Positions 46,031 through 54,523 of a stretch of DNA of 64,000 nucleotides are shown in pieces. A model generated the notes under the pieces. The model was not told where the DNA came from, did not search any database, and worked only from the letters and a program-made list of their open reading frames with translations. A program made the position numbers and the translations under genes. Source of the DNA: Butyribacter intestini (GTDB lineage: Bacteria; Bacillota; Clostridia; Lachnospirales; Lachnospiraceae); NCBI GenBank assembly GCA_001414325.1, contig LLKB01000001.1, forward strand, positions 809,689 through 873,688. The letters run 5' to 3'. Each line of letters starts with the position of its first letter. Position 1 is the stretch's first letter.

Positions 46031-46627
46031 ATGAGTTCCCAGAAAAAAAGTTCCCGGCTTGAGGGAAAAGATTTAATTACTATCGGCATCTACACCGTCA
46101 TCTATGTCGTGATTGTTATGCTGGTGGCGATGCTTGGCTTCATCCCCATTTTTATTCCGCTGATGGCGGTGCTGTGCCCTTTGATTGGCGGCATCCCCTA
46201 TATGCTGTATGTTACAAAGGCTAAAAAATTCGGGATGACTGCAATCATGGGTTTCCTGATTGGCCTAATCATGGTGTTCTTCGGCAACGGCTATCTTACC
46301 ATGGTAACTGGTCTCGTTGGCGGCCTGTTGGCCGACGTGATCCTGAAAAAGGCGGACTACAAAAGTGCAAAGAGTACAGTTCTTTCCTGCGGTGTGTTCA
46401 GCATCTGGGTGTTTGGCAACTTTGCTCCCATTTTCCTGAACCGTGAAAGCTATATGGTAATGTTGACTGAAGGATACGGCGCTGAATATGCAGCTACCCT
46501 TAATACATATATGCCTATGTGGATTGCGCCTATTCTGCTGGTTGCCTGCTTTGTGTTTGGCCTTGTCGGAGGTATGATTGGGAAAGCCATTTGCAAAAAG
46601 CACTTCCAGCGTGCCGGTATTGCATAA
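46031..46627 (+). CDS. ECF transporter substrate-binding (S) component, MptD-like
   Basis: A 198-residue membrane protein with about six helices and the start pattern RLEGKDLITIGIYTVIYVVIVMLV seen in MptD/Trep_Strep type S components. These capture a small nutrient and dock on the EcfT/EcfA module. The ligand is unknown. Association with AraC, YbtP/Q-like and DtxR-like genes suggests a metal chelate or siderophore-related substrate. AAGGAGG precedes the ATG. The stop overlaps the EcfT start by one base. Confidence 0.82.
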   Translation: MSSQKKSSRLEGKDLITIGIYTVIYVVIVMLVAMLGFIPIFIPLMAVLCPLIGGIPYMLYVTKAKKFGMTAIMGFLIGLIMVFFGNGYLTMVTGLVGGLLADVILKKADYKSAKSTVLSCGVFSIWVFGNFAPIFLNRESYMVMLTEGYGAEYAATLNTYMPMWIAPILLVACFVFGLVGGMIGKAICKKHFQRAGIA

Positions 46628-47379
46628 TGGCGCGGGAAATTCTGCTCAGCAAAAAAACAGAACAAGGGTTACGGCTCGATCCGCGTACAAAACTGTTGCT
46701 CATCTTCATCATAAGCATTTTTGTCATGGGTGGAACAGGCGGAGAAGCTATGGGGCTGATCCGCCTTGTTCTTTGTACGGTTCCGGCTATATTGCTGCTT
46801 ACCTCGAAACAATGTGCAAAAGCTGTGGGCTATATTGCTGTGTTTTCTGCTTTTTATGCTGTTCAAATTTATGTTTTGCCGCACCTTACGGGAATATTGA
46901 ATTTCCTCGTTCTGTTTACAACAGGATTCTTCTGCCGAATCCTTCCCAGTGTTGCGATTGCTGCCTATGCAGTGAAAACAACAACGGTCAGTGAATTGAT
47001 TTCCGGCATGGAAAGAATCCATATGCCTAAAGAAGTGACGATCCCCTTAACGGTCATGTTCCGCTTCTTTCCAACTGTCTTTCAGGAGTCAGAAGCAATC
47101 AGTGACGCTATGAAAATGCGTGGGATTAAACTTGGAGGGAAAAAATCTTCAAAAATATTGGAGTATAAGCTGATCCCGATGATTACATGCTCCGTGAAAA
47201 TCGGTGAGGAACTTTCCGCTGCGGCAATTACCCGTGGCCTCGGCGCTCCTGTCAAACGCACAAACATTTGCCAGCTTAAATTCAATTTTGCCGATGTGGT
47301 GCTGATCTTGTTTTGTTGCTTTGTAGTGTTTTGGGCGATTGCTTCCCCGATAATTTCCGCAGGAGGGATTTTGCCATGA
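46627..47379 (+). CDS. ecfT: ECF transporter transmembrane (T) component
   Basis: A 250-residue EcfT/CbiQ-like protein with five or six helices. The coupling motifs that contact the ATPases are visible as AMKMRGIKL and AAAITRGLGAP (A-R-G type signatures). LDPRTKLLLIF is the usual N-terminal motif. Start and stop overlap the neighbouring genes by one and four bases, so the three ECF genes are translationally coupled. Confidence 0.88.
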   Translation: MAREILLSKKTEQGLRLDPRTKLLLIFIISIFVMGGTGGEAMGLIRLVLCTVPAILLLTSKQCAKAVGYIAVFSAFYAVQIYVLPHLTGILNFLVLFTTGFFCRILPSVAIAAYAVKTTTVSELISGMERIHMPKEVTIPLTVMFRFFPTVFQESEAISDAMKMRGIKLGGKKSSKILEYKLIPMITCSVKIGEELSAAAITRGLGAPVKRTNICQLKFNFADVVLILFCCFVVFWAIASPIISAGGILP

Positions 47380-48842
47380 TAGATTTTCAAAATGTTTCTT
47401 TTTCTTATGGTGAAGAATCCAGCGGCGGAGGGATTAGAAATGTCAATCTCACCATAAACACAGGGGAATTTGTTTTACTCACGGGAGAATCCGGCTGTGG
47501 GAAAACAACGATTACCCGTTTGGTAAACGGGCTGGTGCCTCATTATTACGAGGGCAATTTAGAGGGCGATGTCCTTCTGGACGGAAAAAGCGTATCAGAT
47601 ACGCCGCTTTATGACTTGGCTGCTATGGTGGGATCTGTATTCCAGAATCCCAAAAGTCAGTTTTTCAACGTGGATACGGATAGTGAATTAGCCTTTGCCT
47701 GTGAAAATTTAGGCTATCCTCAGGAGGATATCCTGAAAAGGATTGACCGGACAGTTTCCGATTATCATATTGAAGATTTGATGGGGCGAAGCGTGTTTGC
47801 TCTGTCCGGGGGCGAAAAGCAAAAAATAGCCTGTGCTTCATCAAGTGTATTGCTGCCGGGAATTATGGTCCTGGACGAACCATCTTCTAATTTGGATATG
47901 GCTGCTATTGATGACCTGCGGCAGGTCCTGAGCCTCTGGAAAAAGCAGGGCAAAACAATTCTGATCGCAGAACACCGCCTTTACTACCTTCACGATCTTG
48001 CAGATCGTGTGCTGTATGTAAAAGATGGGGAGATTGAACGGGAATACACGCCTGCTGAATTTGACAGCTTATCGGATGGCACTCGAAAAGAAATGGGACT
48101 GCGGCCGTTTTCTCTCTCGAAGTTGAAGCCTGCGAATCAGTATCAGGCGCATACAGCTAAACAGATGGAATTTCAAAATTTCTGCTTTGCGTATAAAAAG
48201 CGGGAACCGGAAAGCCTCCATATTCCGAGTGCAGAACTGCCTGTTGGAGAAACGATTGCCATTATCGGTCTGAATGGCGCTGGAAAATCTACTCTGGCCC
48301 GCTGTATTTGCGGACTGGAAAAGAAGTGTGGCCTTTTGCAGGTTGACGGGAAAACCCTTGATTGGAAAGCCCGGCTCAAACATTGCTACATGGTAATGCA
48401 GGATACTAGCCATCAGCTATTTACCGAAAGCGTGACGGATGAAGTGCTTCTGAGCATTGACAACGAGGATGAAACTGTTGTGGATAAAATCCTTAAACAG
48501 TTTGATCTGCTGGAATATAAAGACAGGCACCCGCTTTCTCTTTCCGGCGGGCAAAAACAGCGGGTAGCGATCGCGTCTGCCATTGTGAGTAACCGGGAGA
48601 TCATTGTGTTTGACGAACCAACCAGCGGGCTTGATCTCAAACATATGCGGGAAGTTGCGCGGAGTTTGAAGTCACTCGCGGATCAGGGCAAAACGCTTCT
48701 TGTTATTACGCATGATCCGGAGTTGGTGATGGCGGGATGTTCGTATGTAGTCCATATGGAAAAAGGGCAAATAAAAGAAAGCTATCCATTGGACGAATCC
48801 GGCAGTAAAAAGGTTTTGGATTTTTTCCGAATCCGCCAGTGA
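47376..48842 (+). CDS. ECF transporter duplicated ATPase (EcfA-EcfA fusion)
   Basis: A 488-residue protein containing two ABC ATPase domains. Domain 1 has Walker A GESGCGKTTITRL, signature LSGGEKQ and Walker B MVLDEPSSNLD. Domain 2 has GLNGAGKSTLARC, LSGGQKQR and IIVFDEPTSGLD. Fusion of the two EcfA subunits in one chain is common in MptD-type systems. ATG 47376 overlaps the EcfT stop and follows AGGAGGG. It ends before a strong terminator. Confidence 0.9.
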   Translation: MIDFQNVSFSYGEESSGGGIRNVNLTINTGEFVLLTGESGCGKTTITRLVNGLVPHYYEGNLEGDVLLDGKSVSDTPLYDLAAMVGSVFQNPKSQFFNVDTDSELAFACENLGYPQEDILKRIDRTVSDYHIEDLMGRSVFALSGGEKQKIACASSSVLLPGIMVLDEPSSNLDMAAIDDLRQVLSLWKKQGKTILIAEHRLYYLHDLADRVLYVKDGEIEREYTPAEFDSLSDGTRKEMGLRPFSLSKLKPANQYQAHTAKQMEFQNFCFAYKKREPESLHIPSAELPVGETIAIIGLNGAGKSTLARCICGLEKKCGLLQVDGKTLDWKARLKHCYMVMQDTSHQLFTESVTDEVLLSIDNEDETVVDKILKQFDLLEYKDRHPLSLSGGQKQRVAIASAIVSNREIIVFDEPTSGLDLKHMREVARSLKSLADQGKTLLVITHDPELVMAGCSYVVHMEKGQIKESYPLDESGSKKVLDFFRIRQ

Positions 48843-48896
48843 ATTTTAGAAATTATGAATGTCAGGGCCGCCTTGACTGGACAGAAAGATAATGAT

Positions 48897-48930
48897 AAGA
48901 GGCCGCTTTACTTTGGCGGCCTCTTGTTTT
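48897..48930 (+). terminator. Rho-independent terminator after the ECF genes
   Basis: AAGAGGCCGC (48897-48906) pairs with GCGGCCTCTT (48915-48924), followed by GTTTTTG. Confidence 0.9.
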
Positions 48931-48968
48931 TGAAGCACAGACAGTACGGCTCAATATAAGGAGGGCTT

Positions 48969-50753
48969 ATGTTCAAAAAAATCTTTGAGTACGCAGGGCC
49001 ATATAAGAAAAATATGTATGTGGCCACGGTTGTCGTACTGGTCAGCGTTCTTATGGGCGTCCTGCCTTTTGTGCTGGCCTATCAGGTCATTTCGCCATTG
49101 GTTATGGGCGATTCTGTTGAAACAGAATTTGTTTTATTGCGTGTTATAGGGGTTTTGATCTGTCTTGTTTTGCAGGCGTTTTTTTATGGATGGGGATTAT
49201 CAATTTCTCATAAAGCAGCATATAACACATTGTTCCGTCTGCGGGTATCTCTGCAAGAGAAGTTTGAGAAACTTCCCCTTGGCATTGTGGAGGAAAAAGG
49301 GACAGGGACAATCAAAAAGCTGTTTGTCGATGATGTGGACAGCTTGGAATTGCTCCTTGCTCATTCAGTCCCGGAGGGTATCGCAAATTTACTGATCCCG
49401 CTGGTGATTTATGTTGCTATGTTTTGTGCGGACTGGAAACTGGCTCTTATGTCTTTGGCCTCTATCCCGATCAGCCTGCTCTCCATGGTCATTATGTACT
49501 CTGTTGGAATGAAGCGCATGGGTCCCTACTATCAGTCTGCACAGAAAATGAACAACACGATCATTGAGTACATCAATGGTATGGAGGTTGTCAAGGTTTT
49601 CAACCGGGAGAGTGAATCTTACGAGAACTTCCGCAAGGATGTAACGGACTATCGGGATTATACCTTGGCATGGTATAAGGCCGCCTGGCCCTGGATGGCG
49701 ATATACGGAAGTCTGCTGCCCTGCACTGTTATTCTGACTTTGCCTCTTGGGGCATGGTTTGTTCTCTGTGGCATAAGCACTTTACCTGATTTGATTTTAC
49801 TCCTCTGCCTTTCCCTCAGCATTGGGATTCCTCTCCTGAAAGCACTGGGCTTTATGGAGACGATTCCGAATCTGAATTATAAGATCACGGCACTTGAACA
49901 GATGTTAAATACGGCACCGCTGCAAGCTGCTGAGGATGATTTCCACGGACAGGATTTTAACATTTCTTACGATCATGTTTCCTTTGCGTATCAGACGACA
50001 CAGCCTGGCCCAGATGGGAAACCGATAATAGCAGAAAACGAAGTCCTCCACGATATTACCTTTGTGGCACAAGCAGGACGAAAAACTGCCCTAGTTGGTG
50101 AATCCGGTTCTGGCAAGAGCACCCTTGCAAAACTGTTGATCCACTACTATGACCCGCAGAAAGGGAGCATTTCCATTGGCGGGCAGAAACTTTGTGATAT
50201 GAGCCTGGAGGCATTGAACAGCCGCATTTCCTATGTGGCTCAGGATCAGTACCTGTTTAACACCTCCCTGCTGGAAAATATCCGTCTTGGACGTTTGGAT
50301 GCTACCGATGAGGAAGTAATGCAGGCGGCGAAGAAAGCCCAGTGTATGGAGTTTCTGGAAAAGCTGCCGCAAGGTATTCACTCCATGGCGGGCGATGCGG
50401 GGAAAATGCTTTCCGGGGGGCAGCGCCAGCGAATTTCCCTGGCGCGGGCAATATTGAAGGATGCCCCGATTGTAGTGCTTGACGAGGCCACGGCCTATGC
50501 TGATCCAGAAAATGAGGAAAAAATGGAGGCTGCTATTGCGGAGCTGGTGAAGGGAAAAACCTTGGTAGTTATCGCTCACAAACTTCCCGCTATAATGAAC
50601 GCAGATCAAATATGCGTTATGGATCACGGAAAGATGGTGGCAACCGGAAAACATCAGGAGCTGATTCAAGCTTGCCCAGAATACCAAAAGTTGTGGAAAG
50701 CGGCTCAGGACAGCGCCGAGTGGAAAGTATCTACTGCAAAGGAGGGAAGATAA
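48969..50753 (+). CDS. ABC transporter permease-ATPase, YbtP/IrtA-like half
   Basis: A 594-residue half transporter: an exporter-type six-helix membrane domain (residues 1-310), then an ATPase with Walker A LVGESGSGKSTLAKLL, signature MLSGGQRQRISLARAIL and Walker B IVVLDEATAYADPENE. The fold is that of exporters, but YbtP/YbtQ-type pairs in Yersinia import iron-siderophore complexes; which applies here is not visible from sequence. AAGGAGG precedes the ATG. It forms a pair with the next gene, whose ATG directly follows its stop. Confidence 0.88.
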   Translation: MFKKIFEYAGPYKKNMYVATVVVLVSVLMGVLPFVLAYQVISPLVMGDSVETEFVLLRVIGVLICLVLQAFFYGWGLSISHKAAYNTLFRLRVSLQEKFEKLPLGIVEEKGTGTIKKLFVDDVDSLELLLAHSVPEGIANLLIPLVIYVAMFCADWKLALMSLASIPISLLSMVIMYSVGMKRMGPYYQSAQKMNNTIIEYINGMEVVKVFNRESESYENFRKDVTDYRDYTLAWYKAAWPWMAIYGSLLPCTVILTLPLGAWFVLCGISTLPDLILLLCLSLSIGIPLLKALGFMETIPNLNYKITALEQMLNTAPLQAAEDDFHGQDFNISYDHVSFAYQTTQPGPDGKPIIAENEVLHDITFVAQAGRKTALVGESGSGKSTLAKLLIHYYDPQKGSISIGGQKLCDMSLEALNSRISYVAQDQYLFNTSLLENIRLGRLDATDEEVMQAAKKAQCMEFLEKLPQGIHSMAGDAGKMLSGGQRQRISLARAILKDAPIVVLDEATAYADPENEEKMEAAIAELVKGKTLVVIAHKLPAIMNADQICVMDHGKMVATGKHQELIQACPEYQKLWKAAQDSAEWKVSTAKEGR

Positions 50754-52502
50754 ATGTTTGCATTGATATCAAGAATCCTGAACCTCTCCGGGAGGTATAA
50801 AAGCCGTATTCAGGCTGCATTTCTATGTGCATTTGTCGAGTCCATTCTCTCCAAAATGCCGATCTTCATGGCGTTTATTGTCTTGGCCGGGTTTGCTGAT
50901 AATACGCTGACTGGAAAGACCTGTCTGTTTGTCGGACTTGGATTATTAGCTGTTGTAGTGGTTCAGACAGTGGTTCACTATTTGAGCGACCGTCTGCAAA
51001 GTGCCGCTGGATTTATGATCTTTGCTGATAAACGGATGGAGTTGGGAAATCATTTAAGAAAAATGCCGATGGGTTACTTTACATCGGGGAATATTGGCAA
51101 AATCAGCTCTGTTCTCAGTACGGATATGGTATTCATTGAGGAAGTTTCTATGAGTACCATTGGCAACATGATGAGCTATATGCTGTCTACTTTGGTTTTA
51201 GCTGTTTTTATGTTCGTACTGGATTGGAGACTTGGGCTGATTGCGGTAATCATTACCTTGCTGGCATCACTGGTTGCAAAATATATGAATAAGGTTTCCT
51301 TCAAGGAGGCTGTCGGGCGTCAAAACCAAAGCGAGAATTTGACGGATGCGGTCTTGTCTTTTGCTGAAGGAATTGGGGTTATCAAAAGTTACAATCTGCT
51401 CGGAGAAAAATCTGACGAATTAACGGAAAACTTCAAAAAATCAAGGGATGTCAATACGAAGTTTGAGCAGAAAATGACACCGTGGACCACTGGCTTAAAC
51501 ATTCTCTATGGCGTGGGTATTGCCGCTATCTTCGGTTTATCCGTTTTTTTACATCAGGAAGGCGTACTCTCCCTAGCTTATCTTTTGGGCGTGCTGCTGT
51601 TTGTCTTTGATCTCTTTGGACCTCTGAAAGCTCTTTATGGAGAAGCAACCCGACTGACCGTGATGAATGCCGCATTAGACCGCATTGAAGCTGTTTTGGA
51701 CGAGCCCGAACTTCCCGATAACGGAAATCAACATATTCTGTCACAGGCACAGCCGGATCAGCCAGAAGTACAATTTAGCGATGTGGGCTTCGCCTATCAG
51801 GACAAGGAAGTCCTGCACAACATCAGCTTCTCTATGCAGAAGAATACCATGACCGCACTTGTGGGACCGTCTGGCGGTGGCAAATCCACGATTGCGAACC
51901 TTCTGGCGCGGCTGTGGGATGTGAAATCCGGCAAAGTGACAATCCGCGGTACAGATATTCGGGATATACCTCTCGCCGAACTGATGGAACAGATCAGCAT
52001 GGTTTTCCAAAGGGTGTACTTGTTCCAGGATACCATTTACAACAATATCAGCATGGGTAAACCGGACGCTACCGAGGAAGAAGTCTATGAGGCTGCAAAA
52101 AAAGCCCGCTGCTATGATTTTATCATGGCGCTGCCAGATGGATTCCAGACAGTCATCGGTGAAGGCGGCGCTACTCTGTCCGGCGGCGAAAAGCAAAGAA
52201 TCTCTATCGCCCGATGCATTTTGAAGGACGCACCGATTGTCATTCTGGATGAAGCGACTGCAAGTGTTGATACCGATAATGAAAGCTATATCCAGGAGGC
52301 AATCAATGAGCTGGTAAAGGGTAAAACATTACTTGTGATTGCACACCGCCTGAATACCATCCGTCAGGCAGATCAGATTTTGGTGATCTCTGATGGACGG
52401 ATCAGCGAACAGGGAACCCATGACGAGCTTATGGCAAAAGCCGGGATTTATCAGGATTTTGTAAATATCCGTAAAAAGGCTTCCGGCTGGAGCCTTGCAT
52501 AA
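50754..52502 (+). CDS. ABC transporter permease-ATPase, YbtQ/IrtB-like half
   Basis: A 582-residue partner half transporter with six helices, then Walker A LVGPSGGGKSTIANLL, signature TLSGGEKQRISIARCIL and Walker B IVILDEATASVDTDNE. It starts at the base after the previous stop, with the ribosome site (GGAGGGAAG) inside the upstream gene. It presumably forms a heterodimer with its neighbour. The following gene is a DtxR-like metal regulator, supporting a role in metal or siderophore traffic. Confidence 0.88.
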   Translation: MFALISRILNLSGRYKSRIQAAFLCAFVESILSKMPIFMAFIVLAGFADNTLTGKTCLFVGLGLLAVVVVQTVVHYLSDRLQSAAGFMIFADKRMELGNHLRKMPMGYFTSGNIGKISSVLSTDMVFIEEVSMSTIGNMMSYMLSTLVLAVFMFVLDWRLGLIAVIITLLASLVAKYMNKVSFKEAVGRQNQSENLTDAVLSFAEGIGVIKSYNLLGEKSDELTENFKKSRDVNTKFEQKMTPWTTGLNILYGVGIAAIFGLSVFLHQEGVLSLAYLLGVLLFVFDLFGPLKALYGEATRLTVMNAALDRIEAVLDEPELPDNGNQHILSQAQPDQPEVQFSDVGFAYQDKEVLHNISFSMQKNTMTALVGPSGGGKSTIANLLARLWDVKSGKVTIRGTDIRDIPLAELMEQISMVFQRVYLFQDTIYNNISMGKPDATEEEVYEAAKKARCYDFIMALPDGFQTVIGEGGATLSGGEKQRISIARCILKDAPIVILDEATASVDTDNESYIQEAINELVKGKTLLVIAHRLNTIRQADQILVISDGRISEQGTHDELMAKAGIYQDFVNIRKKASGWSLA

Positions 52503-52513
52503 AGGAGGAACCG

Positions 52514-52882
52514 ATGAAGATTCATGCGTCCGGGGAGGATTATCTGGAGGCTGTGCTGATTCTTCAAAAGAAACAGGGCATGGTCCGCTCCATTGATCTT
52601 GCTCGGCACATGGGCTTTTCAAAGCCGAGTATCAGTCATGCGGTGGGCGTTCTGCGGGATGGCGGCTTTCTGACAATGGACGAGGATGGATTTCTCCACC
52701 TGACCGATATAGGCCGGGAGGTGGCAGAGAAAATCTATGAACGCCATCAATTCTTTACGGAGCAGCTTGTGGCTGCTGGCGTAGACAGAGAAACGGCGGA
52801 GCAGGACGCTTGCCGGATTGAACACGCCATCAGTGATACATCTTTCCGAAAGCTGAAGGAGAAAGTACAAGGAACCGATTAG
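52514..52882 (+). CDS. DtxR/MntR-like metal-dependent repressor
   Basis: A 122-residue regulator: a winged helix (SIDLARHMGFSKPSISHAVGVLRDGGFLTMDEDGFLHLT) and the helical dimer domain, whose metal ligands are recognisable as His in YERHQFF and the cluster DACRIEHAIS (C-x-x-E-H). It lacks the SH3-like third domain, as MntR-type members do. It would repress the cassette when iron or manganese is plentiful. AAAGGAGG precedes the start, 11 bases after the ABC gene. Confidence 0.87.
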   Translation: MKIHASGEDYLEAVLILQKKQGMVRSIDLARHMGFSKPSISHAVGVLRDGGFLTMDEDGFLHLTDIGREVAEKIYERHQFFTEQLVAAGVDRETAEQDACRIEHAISDTSFRKLKEKVQGTD

Positions 52883-52911
52883 CTCAAATCGGCTCCGTTC
52901 TGCATAATAAG

Positions 52912-52967
52912 TTATCTGCCCCGTCCGGGGAAAGAAAAAAACCGTTTGACTGGGGCAGATAATTTTG
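52912..52967 (+). terminator. Terminator at the end of the transport cassette
   Basis: TTATCTGCCCC (52912-52922) pairs with GGGGCAGATAA (52952-52962), followed by TTTT. Smaller stems lie inside the loop. Confidence 0.75.
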
Positions 52968-53009
52968 TGCGCTCATTTTAGAAATGTGATGCTCTATCGG
53001 CGGTTTTGA

Positions 53010-53099
53010 AAGATCAGGGACGCCGTTTCTTTTGCCCTCAAAGGGAATGACGTGCTGACGCTGGCGGATACGGCGGCTTACTGGAGGGAGCCGCTATGA
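53010..53099 (+). pseudogene. 3' scrap of a gene from another element
   Basis: A stop-bounded 29-codon frame ending LTLADTAAYWREPL and TGA, without a start or upstream continuation. This C-terminal sequence recalls conserved proteins of Tn1549/CTn-type elements, as far as I remember. Its place at the right edge of the GC-richer transport cassette suggests it came in with that cassette. Nothing else convincing lies in 52970-53178. Confidence 0.45.
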
Positions 53100-53178
53100 T
53101 ACAACCTGACCGCAGACAAATCTGACGATGTTTGCACTATCGTTAAAAAAGTCAGACCGCCCAACAGGAACAGTCTGA

Positions 53179-53204
53179 CGACGATTGCGAAAATCGTCGC
53201 TTTT
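53179..53204 (+). terminator. Hairpin with T run
   Basis: CGACGATT (53179-53186) pairs with AATCGTCG (53192-53199), followed by CTTTTT. It lies between the cassette and the leftward HTH gene. Confidence 0.75.
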
Positions 53205-53257
53205 TAAAATTTATGTTGAAAGTAGATAGTAATAGAGCTGGGTATCATGTGCCCAGC

Positions 53258-53458
53258 TCAATCTTCTACATGGAAGACATCTTCCACCATCATATTAAAG
53301 TATTTTGAAATCCGCAGCATAAACTCTGCGGATGGGGTGCTTTCCCCACGTTCTATTCGACCGATGGTTTTGGTACAGTATCCGGTAGCTTCAGCAAGTT
53401 CATCCTGGTAGATGCCACGCTGCTCACGGATTTCTTTGATATTGTTGACAACCGCCAT
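53258..53458 (-). CDS. Small XRE-type helix-turn-helix regulator
   Basis: A 66-residue protein consisting of one Cro/CI-type HTH domain: NNIKEIREQRGIYQDELAEATGYCTKTIGRIERGESTPSAEFMLRISKYFNM. It is transcribed leftward. An operator-like ACATGTGTCC in its upstream region (53506-53517) matches the palindrome near the LexA-like repressor, so it is probably part of the same regulon. It may control the imported cassette or the ICE transfer genes; the target is unknown. Confidence 0.82.
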   Translation of the reverse strand: MAVVNNIKEIREQRGIYQDELAEATGYCTKTIGRIERGESTPSAEFMLRISKYFNMMVEDVFHVED

Positions 53459-53505
53459 AAAAATTCCTTCTTTCAGATTCTGATTTCTTAGTGTTAATTA
53501 TGCAA

Positions 53506-53517
53506 GAACATGTGTCC
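53506..53517. promoter_or_regulatory. Operator-like half-palindrome upstream of the small HTH gene
   Basis: GAACATGTGTCC shares ACATGTGTCC with the perfect palindrome at 54397-54410 and lies where the leftward promoter of the HTH gene should be. Confidence 0.55.
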
Positions 53518-53550
53518 AATAAAAAGGACTTGCATTAATTGGCACTGGTC

Positions 53551-54285
53551 TTATTTGTAACTCTTAGCAATATCAGCAGGATTACATTTTCCGAGAACCT
53601 TACCAAATATATCTAAACGATCATCTTCTCCGACGGGGATAGGTGCATACTTTTCATTAAGCGAGATAAGGAAGATTCCGTCTTTATCGTTTTGCAATTT
53701 CTTAATATAGGCTTCTCCGTTAAGAGCGAAGATGCCGATTTCTCCATTAGCAACAGATTCCTGTTGTAATACCCATGCAATCTGACCATCATGGAATTCA
53801 GGTTCCATACTGTCACCACTAATACGGACACCAAAAGTAGTATCTTCCGGCAGGATAGATTCATCTATGCGTACAGTCTCTTTCGGTCCGTCTACAAGGA
53901 AGTTACCGGTTCCGGCTGATACGGCATTTTCAAAAATATCAATGCTACGGAATGGAATTATCTTAGCAGTCTGCTTTTCATACATTCCGGATGCGTGGAG
54001 CAGATTGATATAATCCATAGCTTTTTCCCTGCCTTCATCAGTTAGTGATGAGAAAGGATCGGCAGGATTTACTCCAAAATATGCCTCATACATATTAGTA
54101 ATACCAAGGATTCTACACACTTTGTAAAATATGGTAACGCTTGGTTCAGCAAGATTTCTCTCCCAGTTGGATATGGCTTTATAGGAAATGGTGATGCCTT
54201 CCTTTGCCAGTTCATCAGCGAGATCCTGTTGGAGCAAGCCTTTCTTTTTTCTATATGTTGAAATGATTTCTCCGATTGAGTACAT
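53551..54285 (-). CDS. LexA/CI-like S24 self-cleaving repressor
   Basis: A 244-residue repressor with an N-terminal XRE domain (GLLQQDLADELAKEGITISYKAISNWERNLAEPSV) and a C-terminal S24 peptidase domain. The Ser-Lys dyad is Ser159 in ISGDSMEPEF and Lys195 in EAYIKKLQ. The likely cleavage bond is Ala124-Gly125 (AVSAGTG); the 34-residue gap from Gly125 to Ser159 equals that in E. coli LexA. RecA-stimulated autocleavage on DNA damage would relieve repression. It faces the Y-family polymerase gene across a 238-base intergenic region carrying the operator. SD AAAGAGG lies before the ATG. Confidence 0.9.
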   Translation of the reverse strand: MYSIGEIISTYRKKKGLLQQDLADELAKEGITISYKAISNWERNLAEPSVTIFYKVCRILGITNMYEAYFGVNPADPFSSLTDEGREKAMDYINLLHASGMYEKQTAKIIPFRSIDIFENAVSAGTGNFLVDGPKETVRIDESILPEDTTFGVRISGDSMEPEFHDGQIAWVLQQESVANGEIGIFALNGEAYIKKLQNDKDGIFLISLNEKYAPIPVGEDDRLDIFGKVLGKCNPADIAKSYK

Positions 54286-54340
54286 ACATACGCCTCTTTT
54301 CTTTCATTTTGTTGATTTTAAATGTCTCTTTTCACTCCAT

Positions 54341-54369
54341 AGTATATAGCAATAGTGCCAATTATTCAA
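54341..54369 (-). promoter_or_regulatory. Leftward promoter of the LexA-like repressor
   Basis: On the minus strand, TTGAAT (54369-54364), a 17-base spacer and TATACT (54346-54341). Confidence 0.6.
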
Positions 54370-54396
54370 GTTAAAAATCCAATATAATGAGAAAAA

Positions 54397-54410
54397 GGAC
54401 ACATGTGTCC
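54397..54410. promoter_or_regulatory. Palindromic operator GGACACATGTGTCC
   Basis: A perfect 14-bp palindrome between the divergent repressor and polymerase promoters. It abuts the -35 box of the rightward promoter. It is the likely binding site of the LexA-like repressor, and a related copy lies at 53506. Confidence 0.75.
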
Positions 54411-54411
54411 G

Positions 54412-54441
54412 TTGACAGTCGATTATTCTTGGGGTTATACT
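54412..54441 (+). promoter_or_regulatory. Rightward promoter of the Y-family polymerase gene
   Basis: TTGACA (54412-54417), an 18-base spacer and TATACT (54436-54441). The operator palindrome ends two bases before the -35 box. Confidence 0.75.
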
Positions 54442-54523
54442 ATGCCCTGTAAGAAACATTACTCATATACTTGGACTAAAGGTTATGGTAATGACAGATT
54501 AAATGTAGCAGGAGGTTATGCAG

